Source: Phycomyces nitens (Eukaryota; Mucoromycota; Mucoromycetes; Mucorales; Phycomycetaceae). Taken from it: a stretch of DNA of 64,000 nt. Position 1 is the stretch's first letter. The number at the start of each line of letters is the position of its first letter. The translations under genes were made by a program, and so were the position numbers. Shown here in pieces: positions 37,617-50,304 of the stretch. The notes beneath the pieces are model-generated. The model saw only the letters and a program-made list of their open reading frames with translations. It had not been told where the DNA came from and did no database searches. The DNA is taken from contig JAHRBC010000007.1 of assembly GCA_022702545.1 (NCBI GenBank), positions 3,162,001 to 3,226,000 of the forward strand, written 5' to 3'.

Positions 37617-37818
37617 CAAAGATAGTCTAGTGAATAAAGATACAAGGCCGATAATTGATTTTTTCTTTTTTCTTTTTGGTTTTAAAATAAGCGCAAGAAC
37701 ACGCACGCACGCACGAAAATAGAATATAACACGAATATTCTTAATTTATACAATTATCCTTAAATAATAATAAATAAATATATCCTTTTACTCCTAAGAG
37801 CTCTCTACTGGGTCTGCC

Positions 37819-39189
37819 TTACTCTTCCCATTCCTCAAGGAAGCTCTCTAGAGCATCAGGCAGTTCATAGTCCTGATCTGATTTGGCGGCTACTTCCTTG
37901 GCCTCCTGGATGTAACTAATGGCCTGCTTGTAGAGGTCTGTGCGCTCATTTTCCTCGAGCATCAAATTGGCTTGGTTCAGGCAGGCCTCTGCAAGATCAG
38001 TCGAGTGATGGGGCTCCAATTGGTCCATCATCTTGAGGTTAGCATGGGCTTTTTCGAGGTACTTTTTGGCTAAGTTACAAGCTGGATCAGTAAAAGGCCT
38101 ATAGACATCTAAACTCACATTCTCCAAATGCATCAAAGGCCTTTTCTTCTTCTTCTGTTCTCTTTGTCTTTTCCTCTTCTTCATCTTCATCTTCGTCATC
38201 GTTGACCTGGTCTAACCAGTAGTTTGCAAGAGACAGCTTGCACAGGCCAATCTCGGATAAAGCCTTGGAGTGTTCAGGAGAGTCTATCATGTCCATTAGG
38301 ATCTACAGTGCTCTTGCCTCATAGTTCATGACATACCTTCAAGAACCTCTTCCAACAGCTTCTCTGCCCAATTGGTAAACTTTGTTCGGGAATCCCACTC
38401 GGTGTACAGGTCACCGTGATTCTGCACAATCGAAGCCAGTTCGACCTTGGTTGCATTGGTCAAGGCTGCCAATGGCACTACTTCTTCCAAAGTATCCAAT
38501 GCACGCTTGGCAAGATCAGGTATAACATCAGACCCTTGGTCTACCTCACTCGCAGCCTTTTTTTTTTTTTTTTTTTTTTTTTGGTAGCAATAGTGTTAAA
38601 TCAACATCTTTTTTATACCAACCAACCATTAGCCAATTTACCTTTGAAAGCCACACTTTGGCCAAAGACACCTTGATACGGTTCATCATACCAGCCGACT
38701 CCTCCTTGTTCTCTAGAGTCTCATAGTGAGACAAACCATCCTCAAGACGTTCCTCGGCTGCCTCGAGATAGGGATCAAACTCTTCGTCCTCAGTCAATCG
38801 GCCGAGTTCAAACAGGGCTGATCCGTATGTAAAGTAAAACTCCAAAGGCATGGTCTTTGTGGCGTCCCAGTTGCGCAGAATACGATCCGATTCATGGATA
38901 GTACCACGCAACAAGGCGCGTGCCTCGGAAGGCGAGCTCTCTAAACAAACCATCAATCAATGCTACCCTAATATAAGATTGTCTTTGACTTGCCCATCTT
39001 TTCAATGGCACTCTCGTAAAGAGCAGCAGCCTCTCCAACCTCGTCGCCTTCCTCGACTACCTTGCCAAGTACGACTGTCTGGGCATTCTCAGGAACGCTT
39101 GAATCAGGAGTCTCGGTCTTTGTTTTCTTGGCAGCCTTTTGGGCGGCACTTCCCTTGAGACCTCTGGGGCGTTTCTTTTCAATGGCCAT
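37819..39189 (-). CDS. ETT1/Nro1-like nuclear protein
   Basis: Five exons (38994..39189, 38642..38940, 38337..38556, 38119..38283, 37819..38081) sum to 1,143 bases, 380 residues. The N-terminus (KKRPRGLKGSAAQKAAKK) is basic and resembles the ETT1 opening. The remainder is helical TPR-like repeats with pairs such as AAALYESAIEKM and YLEAAEERLEDGL, and one acidic stretch (about 235-260). Fungal ETT1 (Nro1 in fission yeast) is a nuclear protein that in budding yeast affects translation termination and in fission yeast controls the prolyl hydroxylase Ofd1 in oxygen sensing. The first intron begins with GC. Its 5' end faces the RNase H2B gene across 206 bases. Identification is by overall pattern; another TPR protein is possible. 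Confidence 0.7.
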
Positions 39190-39395
39190 GATGTTAGAAT
39201 GAACAGTTGACAGAAGGTTAAAAGTTTGTACTTAAGCATTAGGCGGAAGGGAAAATAAAAAAAAGTGTGACAGTGGAAAATGCAAGCGGAAAGGTCCTGG
39301 CTACTGGGATTCCACAGATATATTAAATGTAAATGGTCCTGGCTATTAACAAGACTGGTTGAGGTTGTTTCTTCTTCTTCTTGTCCTAAACAACC
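39190..39395. promoter_or_regulatory. Divergent promoter between ETT1-like and RNase H2B genes
   Basis: The two start codons point away from each other with 206 bases between them, too short for separate large promoters. No clear TATA box is seen. Shared regulation is inferred from layout only. Confidence 0.5.
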
Positions 39396-40676
39396 ATGAC
39401 CCAGGTTGTCTTTACTCATCAGCAAGATCAAGGTTCGACCCCCTTTTCTTTATTTTTATTTTATTTTTTATTTTTTATTTTTTCACGAGAAGAAGATCTT
39501 GACGTTCTTCAACCCTAGATCTCAATGATCTTTTGCCAATAAAACTGCCATGTCCTAAATCTGGAAATTGGATCACGTATCTATACAATGATGACAATCA
39601 ACTGTTTGAGATCCAGCAAGTTGCCGCAGGACGAAAGACATGTTGGATGATTGACAGTGTCATGCACAAGAATGGAACATTCAGACTAATGACACCAATG
39701 GATCCATTATTCATTGCCCTCCCACTGTTGGAACAAGCTCGCGAAGTAAATATCGACTTTATTGCTATCTAGGCAACCTTGTAACCCCCCGGTTTATTAA
39801 ACGTCTTTAATGACAAATGATAGGATGATAACAACAACGGCACCTTTCGTAGACTCGAAGACATCTTTAGTAGTGAAAACATCTTGAAAGACACGGACGA
39901 GGATACATTTACAATAGAAAAAAGCACCGGTCTTCACCAATTGAGTGATATTGTGGGCATAAAACAAGGAATAGCCCATCTTTGCGATACCCAAGGTAAT
40001 CCACTTGGTAATCTGCCAAGATTAGGCTAAACCACTTTATATTCATAACTTTTCGGATTTAAACAGATGTTGGACAAGGCGCCTTTTTTGTCTATCGGTT
40101 CAATGATAAAAAGGCACTAGAGTGGCTGCGTAAAAAGGTTGATGCGATTGTCGAAAACTTTTCGAGGATACCTACCCTTGTGGATAGTGTCCAAGATGAA
40201 ATGGAATCAAAAGAGGAAAATATAGGTATGATTTACATGCTTTTATGCTCAACTCTGATATATATATATATATATTTCTTTTTATAAACAGCTGTTTTCC
40301 AAAGAGAATCAATCAACATCTTGACAAGATATTTGAAACAATCTTGGCGCCAAAAACTGCTGGATAGTTACAAGTAATGGTCTAGTGCATGCAATCCATG
40401 TGTACTGACAATATTCATAGTTTGGCAGATACAAGCAAGATCATTGATCAGAATGCACAGCAATCCATTCGTATTTCTCCATCAGATTTCTTTAAGCCTG
40501 CTTCAATAAAAGCAGAACCTGTGCCTGTAGCAAAGGTGAGTCTATATTGACCAATAGATGTGTGGAAATATTAATATTTGGTTTAATGATAGAAAACAAA
40601 ATTGTCCGAGAGTCAAAGAAAGGCAGTAAAGAACACCCGTCCTTTAACCAGCTTCTTTAAAAAGAGTGAATCTTGA
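39396..40676 (+). CDS. Ribonuclease H2 subunit B
   Basis: Seven exons (39396..39432, 39519..39745, 39824..39995, 40067..40225, 40292..40373, 40421..40535, 40593..40676) sum to 876 bases, 291 residues. The order matches RNASEH2B/Rnh202: an N-terminal beta domain (VVFTHQQD, then IKLPCPKSG, then NQLFEIQQV), the conserved TPMDPLFIALPLLEQARE, and then a helical middle part (KKALEWLRKKVDAIVENF). The C-terminus ends in a PCNA-interacting-like TRPLTSFF, in which the usual Gln is replaced by Thr. RNase H2 removes ribonucleotides from DNA; subunit B holds the complex together and links it to PCNA. The tiny first exon (12 codons) was chosen because it supplies the missing first strand in phase. Confidence 0.9.
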
Positions 40677-42160
40677 TTGGTTTGGAGTAGAAACCAAAAA
40701 AAAGGGAGAAGATTTATTCTGGAATCAAATGTCGGTCCACGGCTGGCACTATTGTATAGCAAACGTGTTTATAAAAAAAAACAGGGGCAAGGTTCAATAA
40801 AGCTCCATTTATTTAAAAAAGAGGCACAAGTGATGCATAGCTAATGACAAGTTTCCAATATCCGGTGCTATTTGTACGCTTCATAATCAGTATATAAATG
40901 TGTGCATTACCGGGTGAATTAAACTGTATTTTTGGTTTAAAGAAATGCAAGGATATTAAATGCAGGCAAAACACCAATATATTAGATGAATATCGAAATA
41001 TAGACATCTATAGTAGGGCGTCAGACAACATAAAGAGTACTTTAACCAACTTTTTTTTTTGCTTTTTTGCTCAAGATGGGTCATAAGAAAACCAGTAGGG
41101 TGGGTATGATGATTATCTTATCTGATCCTTGGGTTTCTTGCAATAGTGTCTACAAAAGTACAAGATAGGCAATCGTAGATGGCGAAATGGAATCTTGGTG
41201 TAATGGGTAAAGCTGGAGCGTCTTGTGCGTCCAAGACAAGATGATAAAAAGGTTGTGTACCAATGATACAAATGCAAAAATAGCTATAAATTAGATCATT
41301 CTGTGGGTCTGGCTTGTCATTTCTGAATGGCAAACTCGTTATCAGATCCCAAACCCGGCCAAAGACCCTTTATTTTACATGTTTAGCAATATATGGAGTT
41401 CCCATGGTTTCGAATGCTGTGGTATATTTCCACCAATCCTTTTTTTACTAGCAAAATGACTATTTTTTACCGAGTGCAATTGGGGCCATTTGTATAAATT
41501 TGCTTGGTGCTCTAAATGGCATTTGTCCTGTGGCCAAACAATCCAATAAATACATACATACATACATACATGCAGACAAGACTAGCGATAATCGATTATC
41601 GTGGTCTGGCTAGACTACTCCTTTATCAACCGGGTACTGTTTGCCGTTGGTCATATGCTCTTGTCGGGTGCCCTTCACGAGGAGAAAGAGAAGAGGCGAA
41701 CATGGGATGTACAACCAAAACATTTTATTTCCTGGAACCTATTGAAAGTATACTTTGAGGCAAATGGACTGCGGAATCTCAAAAGTGTGGGTGGTTATAG
41801 AAAACGGTCTTCCGTTGATTCTCAAATGGGTCCAGTGATATACTATCCATTACTGATAAATTTATGCCTTGAAGGCCTCCAAATACATGAGCCTAGAATC
41901 CCCCATCGTTGCATAGCAACCAAAGACACGCGACTGGTAAAAGAAAAGTTGAAAAATGCAATTAGTCTAGCGGAGTATCACGGGAAAAGATAAATGTAAA
42001 CTTTGGGCGGAACTTGGAGGTTGAACGTTTTTCGCTTATCAGATTCGCTGTCACATTTCGCACAAATAGATTAAGGTTGGACGAGCTGGTCTTTCAGATC
42101 TTCTTCTTCTTCTTCTTTTCTTTTTATTATTTCCATCTTACCCACCCTTTTTTCATTATT
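40677..42160. other. Intergenic with an unsupported open frame
   Basis: AT-rich spacer containing a CATA microsatellite (about 41550-41572) and a 130-codon plus-strand frame at 41601-41993 that overlaps other open frames. I recognise no family in it and see no splice support, so no gene is called. Confidence 0.4.
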
Positions 42161-43434
42161 ATGAGCGAAACAGTCGTTATTCAGACCACTACCACAGAAA
42201 TTACCAGCACAGTTGAGGAAATTGGATCCATCCCTGTCTCTGTATTCAATGGCAAGTCAATTTAATTATTATTATTTTTAAAACAAGCACAAAAATAAAC
42301 AAAATCTCTTATTGTACAGTAGAGGATGACATTCTTGAAGACCCCCAGCTGGCCAGTGCTATGCGCGAGGGAACAAAGGCAATCCACAAGGCTGCTGAAG
42401 AGAGCGTATTCACAAAGTAAGCTAGGCTTTATAGCCATGTGAATAAACTCCTTATACCTTTTATTACATAGGAAATTCTTAAAGGGAGATATTACCCTTG
42501 ATGAATACGGAAGATACATCAACTCTCTGTATTACGTGTACAGGTAAGATCAGGAACACAATAAATCATGCACGCAAACGTCTAATATTCTCGCTAACCT
42601 TTATGCTGCAGTTCTATGGAGGCACTCTTGGAAAAGCACAAGAATGATCCTGCAGTTGAGAACATATTTTTCCCTGAGGAACTTAATCGAAAGGAGGTCT
42701 TGTTGAGAGGTAAGGTAGACTAGATAAAGATTTTTATTTAACACCTTTTTTTTTTAGATCTTGAACATTACTATGGCAAGGAGCGTCTTGCAAAGGTTAT
42801 TGCACCCTCTGCAATGACACCTGCCGTCAAGGCATATATTAATGCTATGGAGGATGCTTGCAAAGTAAACCCTGCTTTGCTGGTTGCATACAGCTACACT
42901 CGTTACCTAGGTGATCTCAGTGGTAAGACAGCCCAGAATACAATTAAAAAACAGTTGCCAAGTAAAAAATATATATAGGCGGTCAGATCCTGGCCAAGCG
43001 TCTAAAGAAGGCTGTCCTTCAGCTGAATGAAAAGGACAGCGCATGGGACTCAACCAAGGGATTAGAGTTTTACTACTTTGATCACATTGGCAACCAGAAC
43101 GAGTTCAAGGCACTTTACCGTGAACGATTGGACGGTGCCAAAGTCAGCCAAAAAACCAAGGGTAAGGGCAGGAAGTGTATTTTTTATCAAATGTTTTTTT
43201 TAATTTTTTTTAAACCTCTACCTAGATCTTATTGTCGAGGAGGCCCTAAAGTGCTTTGCGTTTAACATTGATGTGTTTGATGAGATCCATGAGCTCTCGC
43301 AGGCGAAGAAGCTCATTTCTATTGACGAAAAGGAAGGATTTGTTGTGCCTAGCTCCTATGCCTTGTGGGGTGCCTTGGCTGCTGGTGTGGCCGCCATTGC
43401 AACCGGAGTATTTGTCTATAGCAAACAGCGCTAA
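42161..43434 (+). CDS. Heme oxygenase, C-terminally membrane-anchored
   Basis: Seven exons (42161..42251, 42320..42416, 42472..42543, 42612..42709, 42758..42922, 42979..43161, 43226..43434) sum to 915 bases, 304 residues. The first intron starts with GC. The proximal histidine sits in REGTKAIHKAAE (His53). YSYTRYLGDLSGGQILAKRL is the distal-helix signature of the HO-1/HMX1 family, and SPxx-type PSAMTPAVKAY resembles the canonical linker. The last 25 residues (SYALWGALAAGVAAIATGVFV) form a single hydrophobic helix with a short basic end, as in ER tail-anchored HO-1. The enzyme opens heme to biliverdin, CO and iron. Start at 42161 avoids a Phe-rich upstream extension. Confidence 0.96.
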
Positions 43435-44860
43435 CCAGTATATTTAACTCCACATCCTGTATATTTTCTAAATAAACCGCAAATACGTTAAGATATTATA
43501 TCAATATAGCTATATTGTTTTGTGCGTATAAATTAATTGGCAATTTGTTTCTCGAATTAGCTAAATATGATTGGTCATTCACAGTACGTGATTTCAGCTC
43601 GAAATAGACACAATAGAGAAGGCTTGTGATTGGTCACAGTCATTTGTGTCTTTTGTTTCAATTTATTTCGAAAAAGAAGCTTTTTCAAAATAACTAAACG
43701 GGTTTAGTCTCTTGATCTTGGCGGCTACTTAACCAGACTAGATGATCAGCCTATTTTTTCTTTATTATTATTATTTCAAGGCTACCATAGTGTGTATGAT
43801 GTCCCTCTCCCCCCTGAGAATATCGATAAACTAGTTTATAGTGGAGCCCATTTTCTATAGCACAAAAGCATGCATAATGGCAGCTTATACGCCAACAAGA
43901 ATTCTCTAGCTGTATTCTAGCCAAAGATCATATTTTATTGATTTAATCATTTTAAACAGGAATCAAGCACCCTTTTTATTGTATTTCCTAAAACAGGCTT
44001 GTGTACAGACCTGTTTCCTTACAGACCTGGCTTTATCAGCACCCTATCTTACCTCTTACAAGCCAGCCCTCAAGAGACACCTGGGCATCTGGGCCATAAT
44101 CAAACAAGAGCCTCAACTGCGCCTCAAAATACAGACAAGTGACTGTTGTAGATTAGGAAAGGGCCTTTGGATCCAAAACAATAAACCTTGGGCTCAGAGA
44201 TGAGCCTTTGTAGATCCTCAGGACAATTCCAAACCAACTTTACATGTTTTATAGCCAAAACCATGTCTTCTTTTTTACAACTTGGCTGTTGCTGATCTTG
44301 GAGATTTCAAGGCCTGTTGATCTTTTTCGTAATTGTAATTGTAAGAGATGATGACTTGACATGTCAATTGGGTTCTGTTGAGCACCTGGTAGTACATAAT
44401 TAGTTTGATTTAGAGTTCCTTTCTGAGAAACAAAACCCTAGATGATATGGGTGCTGGCAATAAGTAACCCTGCCTCTTTCCTCGGTTGTCTTGCATGTCC
44501 TGCACCAAAAAATAATAATGGCTTGGGATTAGTTTTGGCGTATTATTTAGTGGAATCCTCCATTTCTTGCAAGCATTAGAGCCAGACATTACCGAGACAA
44601 CAAGGGTCGTACATTGTTCGTGGCTAATTTGGATGCCCGGCAACTGTAAAAAGGTTGTGCAATGTCAAGAAAGGAAATCTAGTAGTATTTTTCCCTTTGG
44701 CAACCCCTCCTCTTTCCTCTCTTTCTCTATATATCCTTTTTTCTTCTTCTTCTTATCCTCTTGGTCTTGTTCAAGGTGGAATAGGAACAATATACACATC
44801 CAACCGCCTCTAGTGTGTCCACAACTTCTTTATTCTTTTTTTTTTTACTTGTGATTCACA
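43435..44860. other. Intergenic between heme oxygenase and the modular coiled-coil gene
   Basis: A 1.4-kb spacer with AT repeats and pyrimidine tracts just before the coiled-coil start (44680-44850). Only short frames without coding character. No gene is seen. Confidence 0.5.
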
Positions 44861-47800
44861 ATGACTGAAGGCATCGCATCTGCCAGAAGACCCTCTGTCC
44901 TCACTCCCACCTCTCCTGGCACACCCATCAAAAGACCCATTCGCTCGGTCGACACGCCCCCATCCAAGACAGCCTCTACGCGTCCGACACCTCGACCTCT
45001 CACTGTGCCTGCCAAACCTCCCTTGGCCACCAAACCATCTGCTTCTGTCCGCCCTTCTCCACCCTCACCCACCCTGACCCGTACATCCACAAAGCCACCC
45101 ATCAGTAGCTCAGTCAGATCCACCGTCAGTCGCACCTCTACAGCCGGCCCTCCTACCCCCACATCCGCATCCACTGCCCGGCGCACTCCTAGTGCCACTG
45201 CATCCTCAACCACCAAACCGCCCGTCCGTAACAGAGCATCCGCACCCCCGACCTCCCTCTCGACCCAGAGATCATCCACCCTCTCGCCCGTCCGTTCGCG
45301 TGCTCCGGTCCTGAACTCCAAGGCCGGAAGCAGACCTGTCTCACCAACCACAACTGCTGAGTTGGAAGCCTTGAGAGACAAGGTAATAAAACACCCTTTT
45401 ATATATATATGTAAGCGATAGATACTGACTGCCGTTCTATAGCACCAAACAGTAAAGAGCCAACTCGCTGCCAGTGAAGAGGCTCTGGCCAACCGCGAAC
45501 AAGAACTCGTCAGCCTCAAGCAAAAGATTGAGGCACTTGAATTAGAGGCGTCCAAAAAGGCTGCTCTTGTCGAGGAAGCCAACCGATTGGCGCTCGCCCA
45601 AAAGGGCGAAGAGGAGAAAAAGACTGAGCAAGAGATATCCAGACTTGAATTGGCCAGAGCCGCACTTGAGAAACAGGCAGACGATGCAACTGCTTCTCTC
45701 GAGGCAGCACATCTCGAGACCCAGAATGCGCTGGCCCAACTAGAAGAACAAAAGACCGGCCTACTCCAAGCCCAAGAAGAGGCTGGGCGGGTTCTGCGCA
45801 ATGAAATGGAGGCTCTGCGCGAGGAATTGGAAGCAGAAAAGCAATTGCTTCAAGACGAGATATTTGCCAAGGAAGGCGAGATCTCAAAGCTCAAGAATGA
45901 TATGGATTCCATGCGTGACTCTCTTCAAGTAAGATAAAGTATTCGGGGACCATTTAAAGCATTGGATTCTAAAAAACAGAATTAGAATGTACACAAGGAA
46001 CATCAGGGTCGCCTTACAGAGCTGACTAATCAGCTCAAGCAAGACTATGCTGAGCAGACTGATGGGCTGAGAGCAGACTATGAGAAACAGATCAAGGAGC
46101 TTCAGGACAAGCTAGAGGAACTGCCGGATCCTAACCTTGGTATTCAATTGGAGGCTGAGAAAGAGAGAGCCGAACTTGAAACCAAGATTGAGGTACTCGA
46201 GGCACTAGATATGTGTTTCCATACTAAGAGTCATGTTTATGACCAATAGAACCTAGAGGCACAAGTCACCGAGGCAAAGGCTGTTTATGAAAAGGAACTT
46301 GGAGACCTGCGTCTTGGGTATGAAGCAGAGATCACTCGTCTCAACAAAGAGCATGGAGAAGAAAAGGATACCAGAGTATCGTCGTTCCAGGTAAGTTTCC
46401 AAGATGTGATAAACTCTTTATTGATGCTTTTACTTTTAGAAAGAAATCAAGGCTTTGGAAGAGGCGCATGATATTAAGCTCAAGGCCATGATCCAAGAGC
46501 ATGAGACTCAGCAAGAACAAGCCAAGCTCACCAGTGATTTGGCTGCAACCGATGCAATCAAGACAGAGACCGAGGTGTGTAGATATCCCCCACAAAAAAA
46601 AGGGTTACAATATTGTAATACTAAATTTTCGTGTTGTGTTAGGCTGCCTGTCTTGCAAAGTACCAAAAGGAACTTGAAAATGCCGAGGCCGAGCATGCAG
46701 CTGCCATGGCCAAGAAGCAAGAGCAACTCGACCTTGTGCAGAATGAAATTGAGGCATTAAAGGCCAAGGAAGCAAAGGACCGTGAAGCCATCGATCAACA
46801 ATACGAAGCAGCCATTGAAAGCGAAAAGGAATCCGAAAAGGTGATTTCAAAGGATTGTTATAAAAGTAATAGGACTGACCTTGCTTTGTACCAAAGGCTC
46901 GTTTGATCAAAGAGCATGAGGAAAAGATTGCTGAGCTCGAGAAAAAGCACAAGAGCACTGTTGATGAACAGGTCCTTGTTTCCAAAACAGAAGCAACAAG
47001 CACGATTGAGAAGCTTGTGGAAGAACATACTCTGGCTATCCAGCAACTCGAATTAGCTCATGAATCGGCTCTTGTTGATGCAAAGGGATCCAGTGCTTCC
47101 TTGGCTCGCACAGAAACCGAACGTGAGCTCAGAACTGAATTTGAAGTCCAGTTGGAAAGCCATACTACCGGCCACCGTCAGGCAATGGAAGAACTCCAGA
47201 CCTATCACACTGGTCGTATTGAGCAATTGGAAATCTCATTAAAGGAAGAGTCTGACAAACGGGATGAGATTGTAAAGAAGCACCAGGAGGAATTGGATCG
47301 TCTGACAGCTGAAAGAGATTTGCATATGGCAGAAATCCGCAAGGAAGTTGAGGTAAAATGACAAGCGTTATTGACAGTTCCAGAATTAAATGATATTTTT
47401 AAAGGTTTCTTTGGCAGATGTCCATGCAGCCGAAGTTACCAAGCTTGTTGCCGAGCACGAATCCAAGATCAATGAAACCAAGCGCGAATACATTTTGCAG
47501 CGCGATCGTGAGAATGAGGTTATGAAGACTACATTCCAGCAAGAGCTTCAAGATGCAAAGGACGCCCATATCTTGGCCATACAAGAATTGGAGGTCGAAC
47601 ATGAACAAAAGTTGGCCAAAGCACACCAGGAGGTCGAGGCAAGTGCTCTTTAATGATTATAGCAGGGGGTTCTAACATAATTGTTTTTTTTATATATTTT
47701 TATATACAGTCTAATCTTAGTACACGAAATGCCGAGGAAGTAGAGGCCCTTCATGAGAAGCTTAATGAACAAATCAAAGAACTCCAGTTGAAGCAGGCTC

Positions 47801-49857
47801 AGGATATCAAGATCCTAGAAGAGATGGAATTGAAGAATGCCAAGGAGATTGAAGTGAGAAAGGAGTTGGAAATATCCCACAAGGCAGCTCTTGAAAAGTT
47901 GACCATTGCACACACCTCTGCACTTGCCGAAGCCGAATCAAGAATTGGAGGAAATGCAGACCAGGTCAAGGCTCAGATCGAGGTAAGATATATATATATA
48001 TATTAGAGGTTAGTTTAGACTAAACAAATAACCAATTGTATTTTCTGTAATCTAGTCTTCCCTTCACAAGAATTTCTTGAACCAAGTCGAAGAATTAAAG
48101 GAAGAACATGCACTGGCCATGGCCCAGCTTCAAAAGGAGCACGAAGAGACTCTAAAGGAAGCTGAGCAGGCTGTGTTGATCTATGCCGAATCTGTTCGAA
48201 CCGAGATTGAGGTATGCTTTGGGTGATATAAGGATTAGTAGATAACAAACAAACTAGCAAGCAAAATATAAAGCCCAACTGTACATATACCGATCGATCC
48301 TAACCATGGAAATTAATAGACTGCCTTGTCTGCAGAGTTTGAGCTCAAAAACCAGGCTCTTATCGCAGAACACGCTGAAGCAAAGACAAAACTCGAGTTG
48401 GATCTTGAAAAGGTGTTGCTGGAATGCCAGGCCATCGAGACTCAGAAGAATAAGGAACTTGAAACCATCCAGCAGGGTCATATTGAATCCTTGGTAATGG
48501 TTGAGGCTCAGCGCTTGGCTGAAGAGAAAAAGGCGATTGAAAGGGAAGAAAGTCTCGAAAGAAACAAACAAGAGGCTGAGGAAGGCCATGCAAAGCTAAG
48601 AGCCGAGCACAAGGCTCAGATGGAGTTGCTAGAAGTGACACATAGTGCAGCCCTAGTTGCTTTGCAAAAAGAACACCAAGAGGCAATCAGTAGCTTGGAC
48701 GAGAGGCTCAAGAATGCTCTTAGCCAATCAACCGAGTTGAATGCAGAGGCAGAGGTAATATACGATTTGTCAAGAAAGAAAGGTTGCAAAGATGAACATT
48801 ATGAATATCTAGCGAACACGTACTATTCATGAAGAGCATCTCATGAGCATCAAAGATGAGCATACAAAGGTCCTGGCGGCTTTAGAAGCAAAGGTCTTGG
48901 AAAGCGAGAAAAGGCACGCTGATCTGATCAAAGAGTCCAAGGAAAAGGAGATTAAGCAGGACAATGGTCTTATTCTTGCCAAATCTGCAGAGATTGAAAA
49001 GATGACTGTAGAGGTCGAGCGGTTGGAGGTGGCATTGGATACCATTACCAAGAAACTAGACAGCTCTCATGCCATAGTTGACACAAAGTCCAACGACGAG
49101 GAAGTGAAGCAGATGAAGCATGAGTATGAGGAGATGATTGTCTCCAAGGATAAGCAAATCAAGGCTGTTGAAGAGCGTCTTGCTTTTATTGCCCAGACTT
49201 CGTCCAGTGATGATAATGCAAACAAGGAGGTTAGTGCAAGATATTGAAGTTTGGCGTGGATATTTATGCGTGTCTTTGGGTTGTAAACGATAGGCATTGT
49301 CAGAACAGAGATTAAAGGCGGTGGTTGCTCAACACCAAAAGGAACTAGAGGTCTTGAGAACCCAGTTCCAGTATATGCTTGACTTGAAAGACAAGGAACT
49401 TGATAGCTTCTCCCATCGATTGAGAACCATCAAGACAGCCCACCAAAAGACCCTCGAGACCCTGACAGAGACCCACCAGACGGACAAGGCCAATGCCGAG
49501 GAACAGGCAAACAGACGGGACAGAGAGCTAAAGTCGATTATTGTAGAGATGCGTTTTATCGAAAAGGAAATGTCCAACTCAGTGGTAAGGGCAAACAAGG
49601 GGATTGTGTGTAGGCATTTATAAACCAATTGTTTATATATATTTTTAGGACAAGAGCAAGACACAGGACGACAAAATGAAGGCCTTGGAAGATGAAAACG
49701 CAAAGCTCCGCGTGAAGCTTGACGAGTTCAAGGACGAGAATGAGCAGATGTTAAAGTAAGCTGTTTATTCTTGTACTCTATTCTCTTTTTATTTATTTAT
49801 TAACAAATAACTCGCAGGTTAATTCACCAGCTCCAAGGAGAGTTGCACAACTTTTAG
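44861..49857 (+). CDS. Modular coiled-coil protein with Pro/Ser-rich basic head
   Basis: Fifteen exons (44861..45382, 45443..45928, 45986..46192, 46250..46390, 46440..46574, 46643..46840, 46897..47352, 47405..47638, 47710..47982, 48056..48211, 48320..48754, 48813..49229, 49294..49584, 49649..49755, 49818..49857) give 1,365 residues. The first exon encodes a basic head of Pro/Ser/Thr with many SPxK/TPxR-type sites, as in microtubule-binding linkers. Everything after about residue 168 is coiled coil. Exons 1-13 all have lengths divisible by three, with phase-0 introns; most end in Glu. One intron (47639..47708/9) starts with GC. There is no CAP-Gly, motor or enzymatic domain. A cytoskeletal linker role is an inference. 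No named family is recognised. Confidence 0.85.
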
Positions 49858-50304
49858 CTAGAAACTCATACCAGGAAACGATGTCCTTAATGAAAGGCCA
49901 TCGTACGATCATTTGTTTTCCGTCTTTAATTCTTTAATGTATGAAATATCCTAATTCTCATCTTCTTTATTATATATATATATAAATATATATAAATATG
50001 TATACACAACTAAACAAATCATATTCAAATTGGCTTTACAGCATAGTTTTTAGGTCATCTATTCACACCGTGTGTTTGGGATGTGTTTTTAAAGAAAGTG
50101 TTTCAACTTTGACAAAACAAAGTGGTTATAAATTGAGGTTCAATCTGGTGGCCCAATTTAATACAAATTCGTCTTGTCCTTGTGTATCATTATAAGCATA
50201 TCCCAAGGCTTTCTTTATTTTCGGCCATGATTTTTATACTCCCACGCAGCTTTTCTACCTAAACTCTTGGTCCTTTTGGCTTTTAAAGGGTGATCTCTCT
50301 AATC
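49858..50304. promoter_or_regulatory. Upstream region of the first F-box gene
   Basis: A TA-rich run (about 49970-50000) and a TTTTAAAGGG element at 50281-50290, 15 bases before the start codon. The same element precedes another F-box gene at 61578. Likely promoter or leader; function unproven. Confidence 0.4.

Noticed and set aside
39431..39444. B-box-like GGTTCGACCC
   Set aside because: It is the donor region of an RNase H2B intron and has no partner stem or A-box.
41601..41993. 130-codon frame as a gene
   Set aside because: Overlapping frames are also open, there is no splice support and no recognisable family; left as unsupported.
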